The notes beneath the pieces are model-generated. The model was not told the origin of the DNA and ran no database searches. It saw only the letters and a list, made by a program, of their open reading frames with translations. A DNA stretch of 64,000 nucleotides from Akebia trifoliata (lineage: Eukaryota; Streptophyta; Magnoliopsida; Ranunculales; Lardizabalaceae), in NCBI GenBank assembly GCA_017979445.1, contig CM030706.1:27502493-27566492 (forward strand). The letters run 5' to 3'. Both the position numbers and the translations under genes were made by a program. Positions 45,600-56,498 of the stretch are shown piece by piece. Each line of letters starts with the position of its first letter. Position 1 is the first letter of the stretch.

Positions 45600-46440
45600 A
45601 ATACTGTAATTTTGGGAGTAGAAAAAGAAAGCGTGTGACTTGCAGCTTATGGGACTGTTTGAAGTAGTTGAATTGATTTTGAGCAAGTTCACCGGATGTT
45701 CCACATGTCCATGTTGAAAAAGTATTTGCCAGGCCTTTCACACGTGGTTAGTTGCGAAACAATTTATTTGATGTAAGATTTACCCTCTTGATTAAGGTTT
45801 TAAATCATGAAAATTATGACAAAGGCCTCGAGGAGATGTCACGGTAAGCAGAAATGGAATACTGCATTGAATATAAAGATATTGGTGTATTAGGAATAGA
45901 GATTTTAATGCAGTTTACGAATTTAGTATTAGTAAATATATGTATTATAGTAAGGATATAATAACTGTGAAGGTTGTGTATTATTTTATTAAGGAGTATT
46001 AAATGGTGTGCAAATAGTAGTGATGTGTTTGCGGTAAGTCTATGCAATGAGGAGTAATAATCAGGGTAAGTATGAGTAAACCATAATAGACGGGTGTAAT
46101 TGGTGAGAGAAGTAAAGATAAAAAATAGAGAAGATGTGAAAGGATTGTTGTTGATAGAAATTGGTAGGGAAGTGATACAAGGTGAATTGATTGTTATCTT
46201 AAGGTTATACGAATAATGGATTAGTTGGAGTATGAGTTTGAATTAAAGTGATTAATTAATGAATGTGTTGATTGACGAAATATGGGAGACATAAGTCTAT
46301 GAGTTATAAATGAGATTGGCTTGGGACTAAAAATAGATGGTAATCGAAAATAAGTGTTGTTTATTATACATGTCGTGTTAGTGGAATCGCGACAACCTTG
46401 ATAAGATATGATTTTAATTTCGAGGACGAAATTTTTTATT
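45600..46440 (+). pseudogene. Integrase C-terminal / tail remnant
   Basis: LFEVVE (about 45653-45670) followed, after a frame change, by VHRMFHMSMLKKYLPGLSHV (45687-45746) matches the GPFEV(L/V)E ... VH.VFHVSMLRKY..DPSHV motif at the end of plant gypsy integrases. The remaining 700 bp to the polypurine tract is frame-broken, so a chromodomain could not be confirmed. The final TTTCGAGGACGAAATTTT is the conserved end of the chromovirus polyprotein. Confidence 0.75.
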
Positions 46441-46453
46441 AAGGGGGGGAGAA
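46441..46453 (+). other. Polypurine tract
   Basis: AAGGGGGGGAGAA directly before the 3' LTR start TGTAAACC; it primes plus-strand DNA synthesis in LTR retroelements. Confidence 0.85.
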
Positions 46454-48750
46454 TGTAAACCCCGAGTTATCGATTCGTATCTCGAGAAAAATAAATATAG
46501 AATTTTAAAAAAATCTTAAAAGTGGGACATAGGGGTAAAACTTTAAGATATTTTTTTATCATTTTTAATAGAATCTAACCTCACCATTAGATTCAAAATG
46601 ATTGAAAAACATACTTTAGCCTGTAATCACGCTCAAATAAGATTCTGAACACAAAAGTTGCAAAATCCTCGATTATCGAGTCGGACTAGACTAAAATAGT
46701 AACTTTTTACTAAAGTAAGAATTATTAAGATTCGATTATACCATTGGATTCGTGACGAAAAATTATTGAACATGGACTATTTATTTGTCATTTTTGGAGA
46801 TTATAAAGTTGAATTATTATCAAAAACGAAAATGACATCAATTTTAGGAGTTACCTCAGGCCAAAAATATAAATTTTTGTTAGAGATAGAATTTTTAGAA
46901 ATTGACCACACCATTAGATCTGAAACAAAAAAATTAGACGAAATAGAGTATCCATTTGTCAGTTTTGGAGTCTAGACGGCCAAGTTATCGTCGATCGAAA
47001 CAATAGGCAAAATACCGATTTTGTCCCAAGATATACATAAATAAATTTTTTTAATTTTTTCACTATTCACTTTCGTTTTAAACGACCCAAAATCAGCCAA
47101 CTCATTTTTTTTAAAAAAATAATTCATTTTTTCTTCGATCTTCTACCTCAGATCCCTCGCAAACGACTCGCCGTTGACGATTGACGCAGAAGGGAGAAAC
47201 GTCCGCAGTCGCGTTCTCTACAAAACCCACCCAACCTCTTTCCATTTCACTTTCTCTTTCACCCCGTATCGTCAAAAATCAGTCGTATATATATACGAGG
47301 ATTTTGAAACTTCGACCTCGGATTTCGTTTATTTTGGGGTTAAACCGTCTTCCACCGCAGAAGAGAGAAAAGACGACGACGTCGAGATCTTCGAAACCAC
47401 ATGGTGAGTTTCAAAAATCAGTCATCTCAATTTTTGCACTATTTGCCTCGATTTTCGCGCACATGATTCGATCCTTTCACATAGAGATTGTAAAGAACTA
47501 TCTATTTCTATTAGTAATTGTAGATTGTGAAAATTGCATTTAGAATTTTATTAAAAATTTGTGGTGGGTTTCCAAAAATATAGAATTTAATCGATTATTT
47601 CAAATTCACTCCAAAACTTGCATATTTGATATGTTTAATTGTATTTTTTAACAAATTATACGTGGGTAGGATATTTCAACGAGCTATTTCTGTCAGTTGG
47701 GTCCTATGCACCACTCGGACCCCATTTTGATCTAAGTGTTGTACATTTTCAATATTATTGATGAAAATGAATTTCATAATTGAAAAAAAATGATTTAATA
47801 TTCAATGATCTCAAATTGAGTTAATAAATATCAGAAAGTGGATATTTTGTTTGAAAGATTAAAAATGGTAAAAATCGAAAAAGGAAAAAAGGGTATGAAA
47901 CGGTAAAATGTCAGAGTCACACCCGAGTGGTGATGTCTGCCTTTTATATTGTTGTGTTGTGTGTAGGTTGGTGAACGGATATCCAAGGATAATGTTACTG
48001 GTTGCATGTTTATTTACTTTCTGTTAGCACGAGGCGCTGTTTACTTTTTCGTTCTGTTATTTATTTTAGGCCGTGTGGCCACACTTGCATGGTAGGAAAC
48101 TGGATCTCCATTCTCAATCTTCTATTGTTAATTTCTCTTTTATTTACAAATGAAAATAATATATATATATGTAGCTATTTTGTGAGCTGTTAAAGAGTCT
48201 GTGAATGCCTGAAGGGATAGTGTGTCATATCATCCGGAGTGGTGTACTATCCTGGGATGTACGGTAGGGACCACCAAGCTTTACGTGGTATGGGACGCGT
48301 ATAAGAGTGGAGTCACAACTAGAATCCGGGTTTATTCCTCTCTATCTTTACTAGTGAACTTGTACTGTAAAGGTGGTCGTATACGAATGTTTTGTATATT
48401 TGGGAATCACATGTACGCCTGATAGGCATAGATGAAGATGATTAGTTAGTGATCACTAACAATCTATACTAGTCGAACGTTCTGACACATCGAAAAGAGA
48501 CCCATTGCTTATGGTTAAGTCAAACGACCAGCATGAGCCAGATAAATGGTCAACCAAACGTGGTAAATGCAGCGACTGGCCACAAAATCAAGAACTAAAA
48601 GTCAGTAAAGAATTGTAACATCATGTCTCGACTGGGAGTGATCTAGTCGTGACTCCTAACTCTCTAATTCCACTACTCCACCATGTGTATTATGTATATA
48701 TTACCTTATTTTAATATATAAAATGAAACGCAAGTTTAATGTTTCTATTT
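46454..48750 (+). repeat. 3' LTR of the nested element, truncated
   Basis: TGTAAACCCCGAG ... TGTTTCTATTT, about 2.3 kb; the last ~0.7 kb is missing relative to the 5' LTR. It has many visible differences from the 5' LTR (for example TGTAAACCCCGAG against TGTAAAATCACGAG), so the insertion is not recent. Stem-loop at about 47903-47947. Confidence 0.88.
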
Positions 48751-49076
48751 ATGTTCAATAATTTTTCATTACAAATCCAATGGTATGATTGAATCTTAAA
48801 AATTCTTGCTCTAGCAAAAAGTTATTATTTTAGCCTTGTCCAACTCGATAATTAAGGATTTTGTAACTTTTCTGTTCGGACTCTCATTCGAGTGTGCTTA
48901 TACGCGAAAGTATGTTTTTCGATCATTTTGAATCCAATGGTGAGGCCAGATTTCTTTAAAAATGATCAGAAACCTCCTAAAGTTTTACCCCTAAGTCCCA
49001 TTTTCAAGATTTTCCAAAATTCCACTATTTATTTTTCCTCGATATACGAATTGAAAACTCGGGGTTTTACAATAAA

Positions 49077-49621
49077 ATCAAGTATCAAAGCATTAGATTA
49101 CAACCACTCAAAGGACATTGTGCATGACCGTCCATTGTAAAGTTTAAGCACACATTGTTCCACCAATTATATTGATTCGAATAAGTTGTTGGTCATACCA
49201 GTGCACATAGATATGGTCTCTAGGAAAATATGCATGATGTGCATCTCCATTTTAATTAATTCTGAATATAAATAACCATAAAAATTTTACCCAATGATTA
49301 TTGGACCATCAGATTATTTATGATCTTTTACATATATATTGATTACATAATATATATATATAGATAAAACAAAGAGTAAACCCCCCCCCCCCCAATTGAC
49401 ACTAGAATACTTAATACTGGTGTAGATTTGGAAGGCTTGAATTGAAGCCATGAGATTCAAAATGGACCATGTACTCCACAATGTATGGAATTTAATGGAT
49501 ATATCCGAAGAAACAAAATGACTAGGTTTTAAGAAGATATATAAGACAGAGAGTGAATTTTGATATTCAAGAATTTGAATTAAATAAATCAAATTGATGG
49601 ATATTTTACTTTTTTCTCATA
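49077..49621. other. Spacer between LTR blocks
   Basis: The first ~40 bp continue the repeat matched at 29440-29670. A run of C (about 49380-49394) and a TA run (about 49350) are present. No gene recognised. Confidence 0.5.
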
Positions 49622-51249
49622 AAAAAAAACATACTTTAGCATGTAAGCAAGTTCGAATTCGAGTTTGGATGAAAAAATTGTAAAATCCTTGAATTTTATG
49701 TTAGATGGGACCTAAAAAGGTGAATTTTTGTTAAAACGATAATTAATAAAATAGATTGTACCATTAGGTCTGCAAGGAAAAATTATTAAACGTAGAGTAT
49801 TCATTCTTTGAATTTTGAGTCTAGAAAGTGGAAATATCATTAACCATCGAAACAAATGAAAAATACCCAAAATACCCTCCAACTTTTTCTATAAAAAGAA
49901 TATACTTATTCTTTTATTTCATCTCTTTTTCTCCAACGATCTCAAACCCTAGCCACCTAAACCTTCAAGAGTTTCAGCTCCTTCTTATCTAGATCTATCG
50001 CAAGCGAGTCATCGTCGGGCCTCGACGAAGAAGAAGAAATTCTCGACGTCAACAAGCTCTTCAAGTTCACCATTTTCGATCCTTGTTTTCCTTTTTTCTT
50101 CCACATTCTCCACCAAACAACAATCACATACTTCGAGTGGGTTTTGATACATTTTCACTCGGGGTTTCATCTAGCTAACAATGGACTCTCCCTCCATCGT
50201 AAATAGGAAATAAAGGGTCGTCACCAAAATCTTCGCCAACCACCAATCATTCACAATCAAACACACTCAACCTCAAGTTTTGTACTATCAATCCTCGAAT
50301 CTTGTGCCAACTCATCACCTCCGACAATCACGATCTTTGGTAAGAAACTTTCAATTCCTATTGGTAATCGTAGATTTACGAAAATTACATTTAGGATTTT
50401 AAATAAAAATTTGTATGTATTTCAAAACGTAAATCCTTTCATTTATTTCAAATTCATGTCAAGACCTTCATGTTTGATGTATTTTTATCGTATTTTAACA
50501 ATTGGTTCATGGGTGAGTTAACGGGTCAAAAATGATGAAGAAAATCCAAAAATTTTGGAAAATTCGTAGTTTTTCTCGACTGTCGTCGGTTCCACCGGTT
50601 CATGACCACTGTCCCATCGGGTTCCACCAGTCCCACCGATTTTTGTAGAATGTTTCCAAAAGAAATTTGGATAATTTATTCTACTTTTTTAAGGTGTTCA
50701 CACACCAAAGTCACATTCATTTCATTAAAAATATTTAAGCAAATGTCCATTTACTTTAAGTTCTTTGATGAAAGTAAGGTTTTACCCCTCATTTCGAAGC
50801 AATGAGATGGTTTCAAAATCCAAATCTCAGAGGATAAAAATCTAAATCTCAAATGACCAAAATCCAATTTTTGATTCCAAGAACAAAGCGTAAAGTTTGA
50901 TGTTTTCATCGGATTTTCAAATCCAAATATCTTTTGCATTACTTTGACTTGAACTATAATAATTACATGATGTCGAATCTCGTACTCAAGGCTTTCATTT
51001 CCAAAAACCCCTTTTCAATTTCAAGAACTTTGAAAAATCGCATTTTCGACACTAAGCCAAATTTTTTCCTATTTTTCATAATTTTGACAATTTGGTTTAA
51101 CACGTTGCCGGGACCTCATTTTGACTAAATTTTGGAAATTTTTTTAGTTGAATGATCAAAATGAATTTGGAAGTTGAAAAAAGAATGTTGTGTTTGAAAA
51201 AGCAAAAAATAAAAAATATCGAAAAAATAGGAAAAGTGATGAAGTGGCA

Positions 51250-51299
51250 AAATGTCAGAATCACACTCGAGGGGTAATAATTCTAATTGTATTTTACAT
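51250..51299 (+). other. LTR stem-loop, altered copy
   Basis: AAAATGTCAGAATCACACTC against a right arm changed to GGGGTAATAATTCTAATTGT; pairing is weaker than in the other copies. Confidence 0.5.
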
Positions 51300-52014
51300 T
51301 ATTGTGTTGGGTATAGGTTGATGAACGGATATCTAGGGATAATGATTCTAGTTGCATGTTTCTTTAAATTCTATTAGCGCAAGGTAATGTTTATGTTTCC
51401 ACATTGTTATTTATTTTAGGCCATGGGACCACTGTTGCATGGTAGGAAACTAAATATCCATTCTCAACCTAGTAATGTTAATTTCTCTTTTGTGAGTTTG
51501 TTAAAGAATTTGTGAATGCTTGAAGGGATGATGCGTCGTATCATTCAGAATGGTGTACTATCTTAGGATGTACGGTAGGGACAACTAAACTCATATGTGG
51601 TATGGGACGCATATAAGAGTAGTGTCACGACTAGAATTCAAGTTCATTCATTTCTATCTTTTACCAATGAACTTGTAATATAAAGGTAGTTGTACACGAA
51701 TGGGGTTGTATAATGGGAATCACATACATCCTTGATAAGCATAGACGAAAATGATTAGTCAATGATCACTAACAATGTAGAGTAATCGAACGTTCTGACA
51801 CACAAAAAAGAGACCCATTGCTTACGGTCACGTCAATGGCCAGCCTGAATCTTATAAATGGTCAACCAAGTGTGGTAAGTGCAGTAATCGTCCATAAAAT
51901 CATAAACTAAAAGTCAGTAAAGTATTGTAACATCATGTCCCGATTGGGAACGATCCAATCGTGAATCTCAACTCTCTAATTCTACTACTCCACCATTGTG
52001 TATTATGTATATGT

Positions 52015-55000
52015 TGTGACACCCCACCAAATGATAATATGAATCCCAAGGCCACCTTGAAAGTTGGACATGACTCCCCCTATTTATGTTAACGTTTCAC
52101 GAAACTCGAAACCATCGCAATCCAATATACCACAAATTCTGACTATTTAAAAAAAATAACACGAAAATAACAGCGGAAGACTGAAAATATCTAACACGTG
52201 AGTATATCAGAGTGCGGGAGTTTACAATATACCGGATTACAAAAAGGTTTTCACTCTAACATTAATCTAATTACTCAACCCAAAAACTATATACATCTCC
52301 CGAGATGAACAGACTCCTAGTAGATGTAGTCCTAATGCTCACCGGATAACGGACTCTGGTCGTCTGTATGACCCACCAGATGATCCTCACTTGATGGCTT
52401 TACGACTACTTCTCCAATTACAGGCTCTAAAGCTAAAAAAATAGAAGTAAAAGGTGAGTAACGATGGTTACCCAGTAAGTTCACAACCAATTCTTACTAA
52501 TAATCTCTCCTAAACATGATCGAGTAAGTATACTGAACATTTTAATACATGCAAATCTTTATAAAATAAAATACGATTAACTGGTACATATAGCCAGGGA
52601 TGAACAGTTAAGCATTTTAAGATAATCACATATCATCAATCGTTAGTACTTATTATACATTTTAATTTTTATACAAATCTAAATAATAACATTGAAATAG
52701 TATACATGCTTTTCAGTTTATAATTCAAAATAGAGTAACAGGTACATAATACAAAATGGTAGAGTAATAGACTTAGAGAGTTGGGATTCACGACTGGATC
52801 GCTCCCAGTCGAAACATGATATTCCTCAATAAAATCGTAGTTCCTGATTTTGTGGCTGGTTGTTGTTTACCACGCTTGTGGGACCATTAATCCGGCTCAA
52901 GCTAGTCGTTTGACGTAACTGTAAGCAATGGGTCTCTTTTCGATGTGTCAGAACGTTTGACTACTACTAGATTATTCGTGATCATTGACTAATCATCTTC
53001 GTCTATGCCTATCAAGTGTGCATGTGATTCCCAAAATAAATACTTTATTCGTATACGACTACCTTTACAATACAAGTTCACTGGTAAAGATAGAAGGAAT
53101 AGACCCGGATTCCAGTTGTGACTTCACTCTCATACGCGTCCCATACCACGTATGAGCTTAGTGGTCCTTACCGTACATCTTAGAATAATACACCACTCCG
53201 GATGATATGACGCATTATCCCTTTAGGCATTCATAGACTCTTTAACAACTCACAAAATAGCTACATATATATATATATATCATTTTTATTTTAAAACAAA
53301 TGAGAAATTAACAATACAAGGTTGAGAATGGATATCCAATTTTCTACTATGCAACTGTGGCCCTTCGACCTAAAATAAATAACAATACTCGGAGCCCCTA
53401 CGCTAACAGAAATTTAAATAAACATGCAACCATCCATTATCTTTGGATATCCTTTCACCAACCAACACACAATATACAATGTAAAATTCAGACACCACCG
53501 CTCAATGTGATTTTGACATTTTACCGATTCATCCCTTTCTCATTCTCGACTTTTCAAACCAAATATTTATTTTTCAAGCTTTCAAATTCATTTTGATCAT
53601 TCGATCAAAAATTATCAAATTTTTATTAAAACGGGGTCCCAATAAGTACACGAAGGCAAATTACCAAAACTGAAAAAGTTGGTAAAAATTTGACTAAGTG
53701 TTGGAAACTCAAAATTTCAAAGTTCTTGAAGTTGAAAATAGATTTTTGTACTTGAAAGCCTTTAACATGAGATTCGACATCATATAATTTATATTTCATA
53801 ATTCACAGAAATGCAAAAGATATTCACTTTTAAAAATCGGACGAAAACGTCAAAATTTACGTTTTGTTCTTGAAACTAAAAATTGGATTTTGATCATTTG
53901 ATTTTTGGATTTTAAAAATCATTCTCATTGTTCTGAAATGGGAGGTAAAACCTTAATTTCATTAAAGAACTTAAAATAATGTAAATGTTTTTAAAGAAAT
54001 AAAGGGTTGGAATGTGTGTACACATGAAGAGGAGTTCAAGGTAAAAATATAGTCCAATTTCTAAAAAAAAGTTTGAGCACGGTGGCACTGTGGCTATTCA
54101 CGGTGGAACTGTCAGAACACTGAAACTCGTGAATTTTTTCATTTTTTCGTCGTTTCTTCAAGTTTTTCACTTGTTTTCGATTCTATTAACCCACCCACGG
54201 ATCCAATATTTAAATTATGATAAAATACATCTAATACATTAGTTCTAACATGAATCTGAAACAATTGAAATGACATTCTATAATTTTAAATCATACAACA
54301 AGTTTCGAAATAAACCTAAATACACATTTTTGAAATCTATAGTTATTAATATGAATCGAAAGTCCCTTACCCTTGTAGTTGTTGGACATGATAAGCTAGC
54401 TTGAAAATCAAGGGTCGGCGGTTCGGAACTTCGAATTTGGTTGAACTTGAGTCCTAAACGAATCGGGTTGATTGCAAAACCCTCGATAGAGGTGTTCTTC
54501 CTCCTCTTACGACGATGGACGACCCTTCTTCTAAATGGGTAAGTCTCTAAGTGGGTAGAATCAAAACCCCTTTACTAATTTTTTTGAAGAGAACCCAAGA
54601 GAACGAAAAGGAGATGAAGGTTGGATGGGGTGAGAACGTGGAGCTCGACAATGACAACGACTTTGCCTTCTTCGTTAAGGTTCAACTCAGACTTGATTGC
54701 GAAGGATCTTGCCGAGAATGGTTTGAAACCCTTGGTTTGGGAAAAAGGGCTGGTTCTTTATGAGTCAGAAAGAAGCAAATGAAATAAATGAAAGGTTTGA
54801 CTCTTTTATAACAAAAGCTAGAGGGTATTTTTGGCATTTTCCTTTAGTTTCTATTTTCAACGGTAACCTGACCATTTAGGCTCGAAAAATGACAAATGAG
54901 TATTCCATTTCGAATAATTTTTCGTTGCGGGCCCAATGGTACCGTCGAATTTTTTTATTTTCGCTCTAACAAAAATTTATTATTTTGAGTCCCATTCAAC

Positions 55001-55228
55001 ACGAAATTTGAGGATTTTATAACTTCTTCATCCGAACTTGAATTCAAACTTGCTTACAAGCTAAAGTATATATTTCAACCTTTTTAAATCTAATGGCGGA
55101 GTTAATTTTCATTAAAAATGATAGAAATAATATCTGAGTGTTTTACTCTAAATTCCTTTTTCAGAATTTTCTTAAAATATCACCATTTGGTTTCTTCAAG
55201 ATACTAGTTAAAAACTCGGGGTATTATA
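52015..55228 (-). mobile_element. Reversed solo LTR nested in a forward LTR
   Basis: TGTGACACCCCACCAAATG ... AACTCGGGGTATTATA, 3214 bp, flanked by TATGT (52010-52014) and TCTGT (55229-55233), a target duplication differing by one base. The host LTR sequence is continuous once it is removed. Stem-loop at 53479-53525. The start at 55228 is altered (TATAATACC instead of TGTAAAACC). Confidence 0.88.
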
Positions 55229-55984
55229 TCTGTTGTTTTATTTTAAATTATAAAATGAAATCCATGTTGAATATTTTCATACTGCCAATTAGATTTGTAT
55301 ATAAAGGGAAAATGTTATAGTGAGTACTACTAGCTGATGTAATGTGAATCTTTTAAAATGTTTAGTTGCTCATCCCTGACTATATGTACTAGTTAATCGT
55401 AGTTTAATTTGTAAAATTTTGCATGTATTAAATTATTTCAGTATGCTATCTTGTTCATATTTAAGAAAGGTTATTAGTGGGAATTGTTTGTGGCCTATTA
55501 GGTAACCATTGTTACTCACCCTTTCCTACCTATTTTTTTAGCTACAGTGCCTATAATTGGTGCAACAATCGTAGAGCCGACGAATGAAGATTATCTGGTA
55601 GGCCAGACTGATGACCAGAATCCATTGCCCGATGAATACTAGGGCTATATCCTTTAGCATTGTCAGTTTCGTCCATGATGTATATAAATTTTGGGGTTGA
55701 GTGTTAAATTCATGTTAGAGTGATGATATATTTTTGTAATCTTGTATATTTTACTCCTTATGCAACTCTGACCTAATTTTACATTGTTTGAAGTTCACAA
55801 TTTTTTGTTGCTTGCATATTTTTGGCATATATGTATACTAGATTATTGTATTTTTATTTATCAGGTTTTCGAGTACTTTGGAATGCTAATATAAATAGAG
55901 AAAACTATGTCAAAATTTTGAGATGCCACATAGTACCTCGAGATTTGACAATGGGATTTGTGTTAGTGTTTTGGGGGCACTACA

Positions 55985-56493
55985 AAGACGAAGAAGTTCC
56001 CATCTCCTCTCTCTTACTCAAACAAAAAAAATACAGGTCAATCCTCTCTCTTCAATCTCACATTCTCACTGAACAAGGTATGATTTATCTCTTTTTTTTT
56101 TAAATCTGAAATAAAAAATTATTTTTATATTAAACTAGTTCTTTCTTGTTTGAAATTGAATCTGATGACATGTTCTCTTTACTCAAATTGTGAAATTTAG
56201 ATTTTCATAGTGAATGGCTTCCTCAAATATAGACATAGTGTTCTTCTTGAAAATTCTCATTTAACATCTCAAGAAGAACAATAAAATGATGAATATTAAT
56301 TGAAGTATAATCGCATGCAACGCAAGAGATGGATTTATTAATGTGGTTAGACTAATTGAATAGTTAATAACTATTTTAAGAGAGTCCCAATTATCAACTG
56401 ATTTGCTTAGCTAGCTTGATCCGTGAAACCTATAGATACCCTGTACAGTCACATGAGTTCATTGTAATACACACATACATGCAAACACTAAAG
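55985..56493. other. Spacer between LTRs
   Basis: Unrecognised sequence, with a T run at about 56090. It flanks the left side of the next solo LTR. Confidence 0.45.
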
Positions 56494-56498
56494 GGTAT

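Larger units (their letters stand above)
40296..48750 (+). mobile_element. Nested Ty3/gypsy element, internally deleted, 3' LTR truncated
   Basis: Order: 5' LTR (40296-43299), primer binding site, gag remnant, integrase C-terminal remnant, polypurine tract, truncated 3' LTR (46454-48750). It inserted into the reversed LTR at GAGAGTTCCTT; TCCTT (40291-40295) is the expected left target duplication, and the right one was deleted. The internal region is only about 3.15 kb and lacks protease, reverse transcriptase and RNase H, so it could move only with help from an autonomous relative. The 3-kb LTRs, initiator-Met primer site and FRGRNF-like C-terminal tail before the polypurine tract suit the Tekay/Del type of chromovirus; that lineage is an inference. 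Confidence 0.88.
38339..49071 (-). mobile_element. Reversed LTR (3-kb gypsy family) split by a nested retroelement
   Basis: The left piece runs 38339-40295 from TGTGGCGCCTCGTCAAACG to GAGAGTTCCTT. The right piece runs about 48751-49071 and ends CTCGGGGTTTTACA. ATAAA occurs on both outer sides (38334-38338 and 49072-49076), and the flanks join up in the unoccupied paralog at 29440-29670. The pieces together lack about 1.1 kb of LTR interior, lost with the end of the nested element's 3' LTR. Apart from the nested element this is a solo LTR. Confidence 0.88.
49622..55984 (+). mobile_element. Forward LTR (5'-truncated) split by a reversed solo LTR
   Basis: The left piece 49622-52014 starts about 150 bp inside the LTR (ACATACTTTAGCATGTAAGC) and runs to TATTATGTATATGT. 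The right piece 55229-55984 continues TCTGTTGTTTTATTTTAAAT, matching ATGTTGCCTTATTTTAAT in the intact LTR at 42540, and ends GGGGGCACTACA. Between them lies the insertion 52015-55228. It belongs to the subfamily with the GTCGGTTCCACCGG cluster (50582-50640). No internal region is attached on the right. Confidence 0.85.

Noticed and set aside
49380..49394. Run of C as a regulatory or structural element
   Set aside because: A lone homopolymer; length is prone to sequencing error and nothing around it suggests function.
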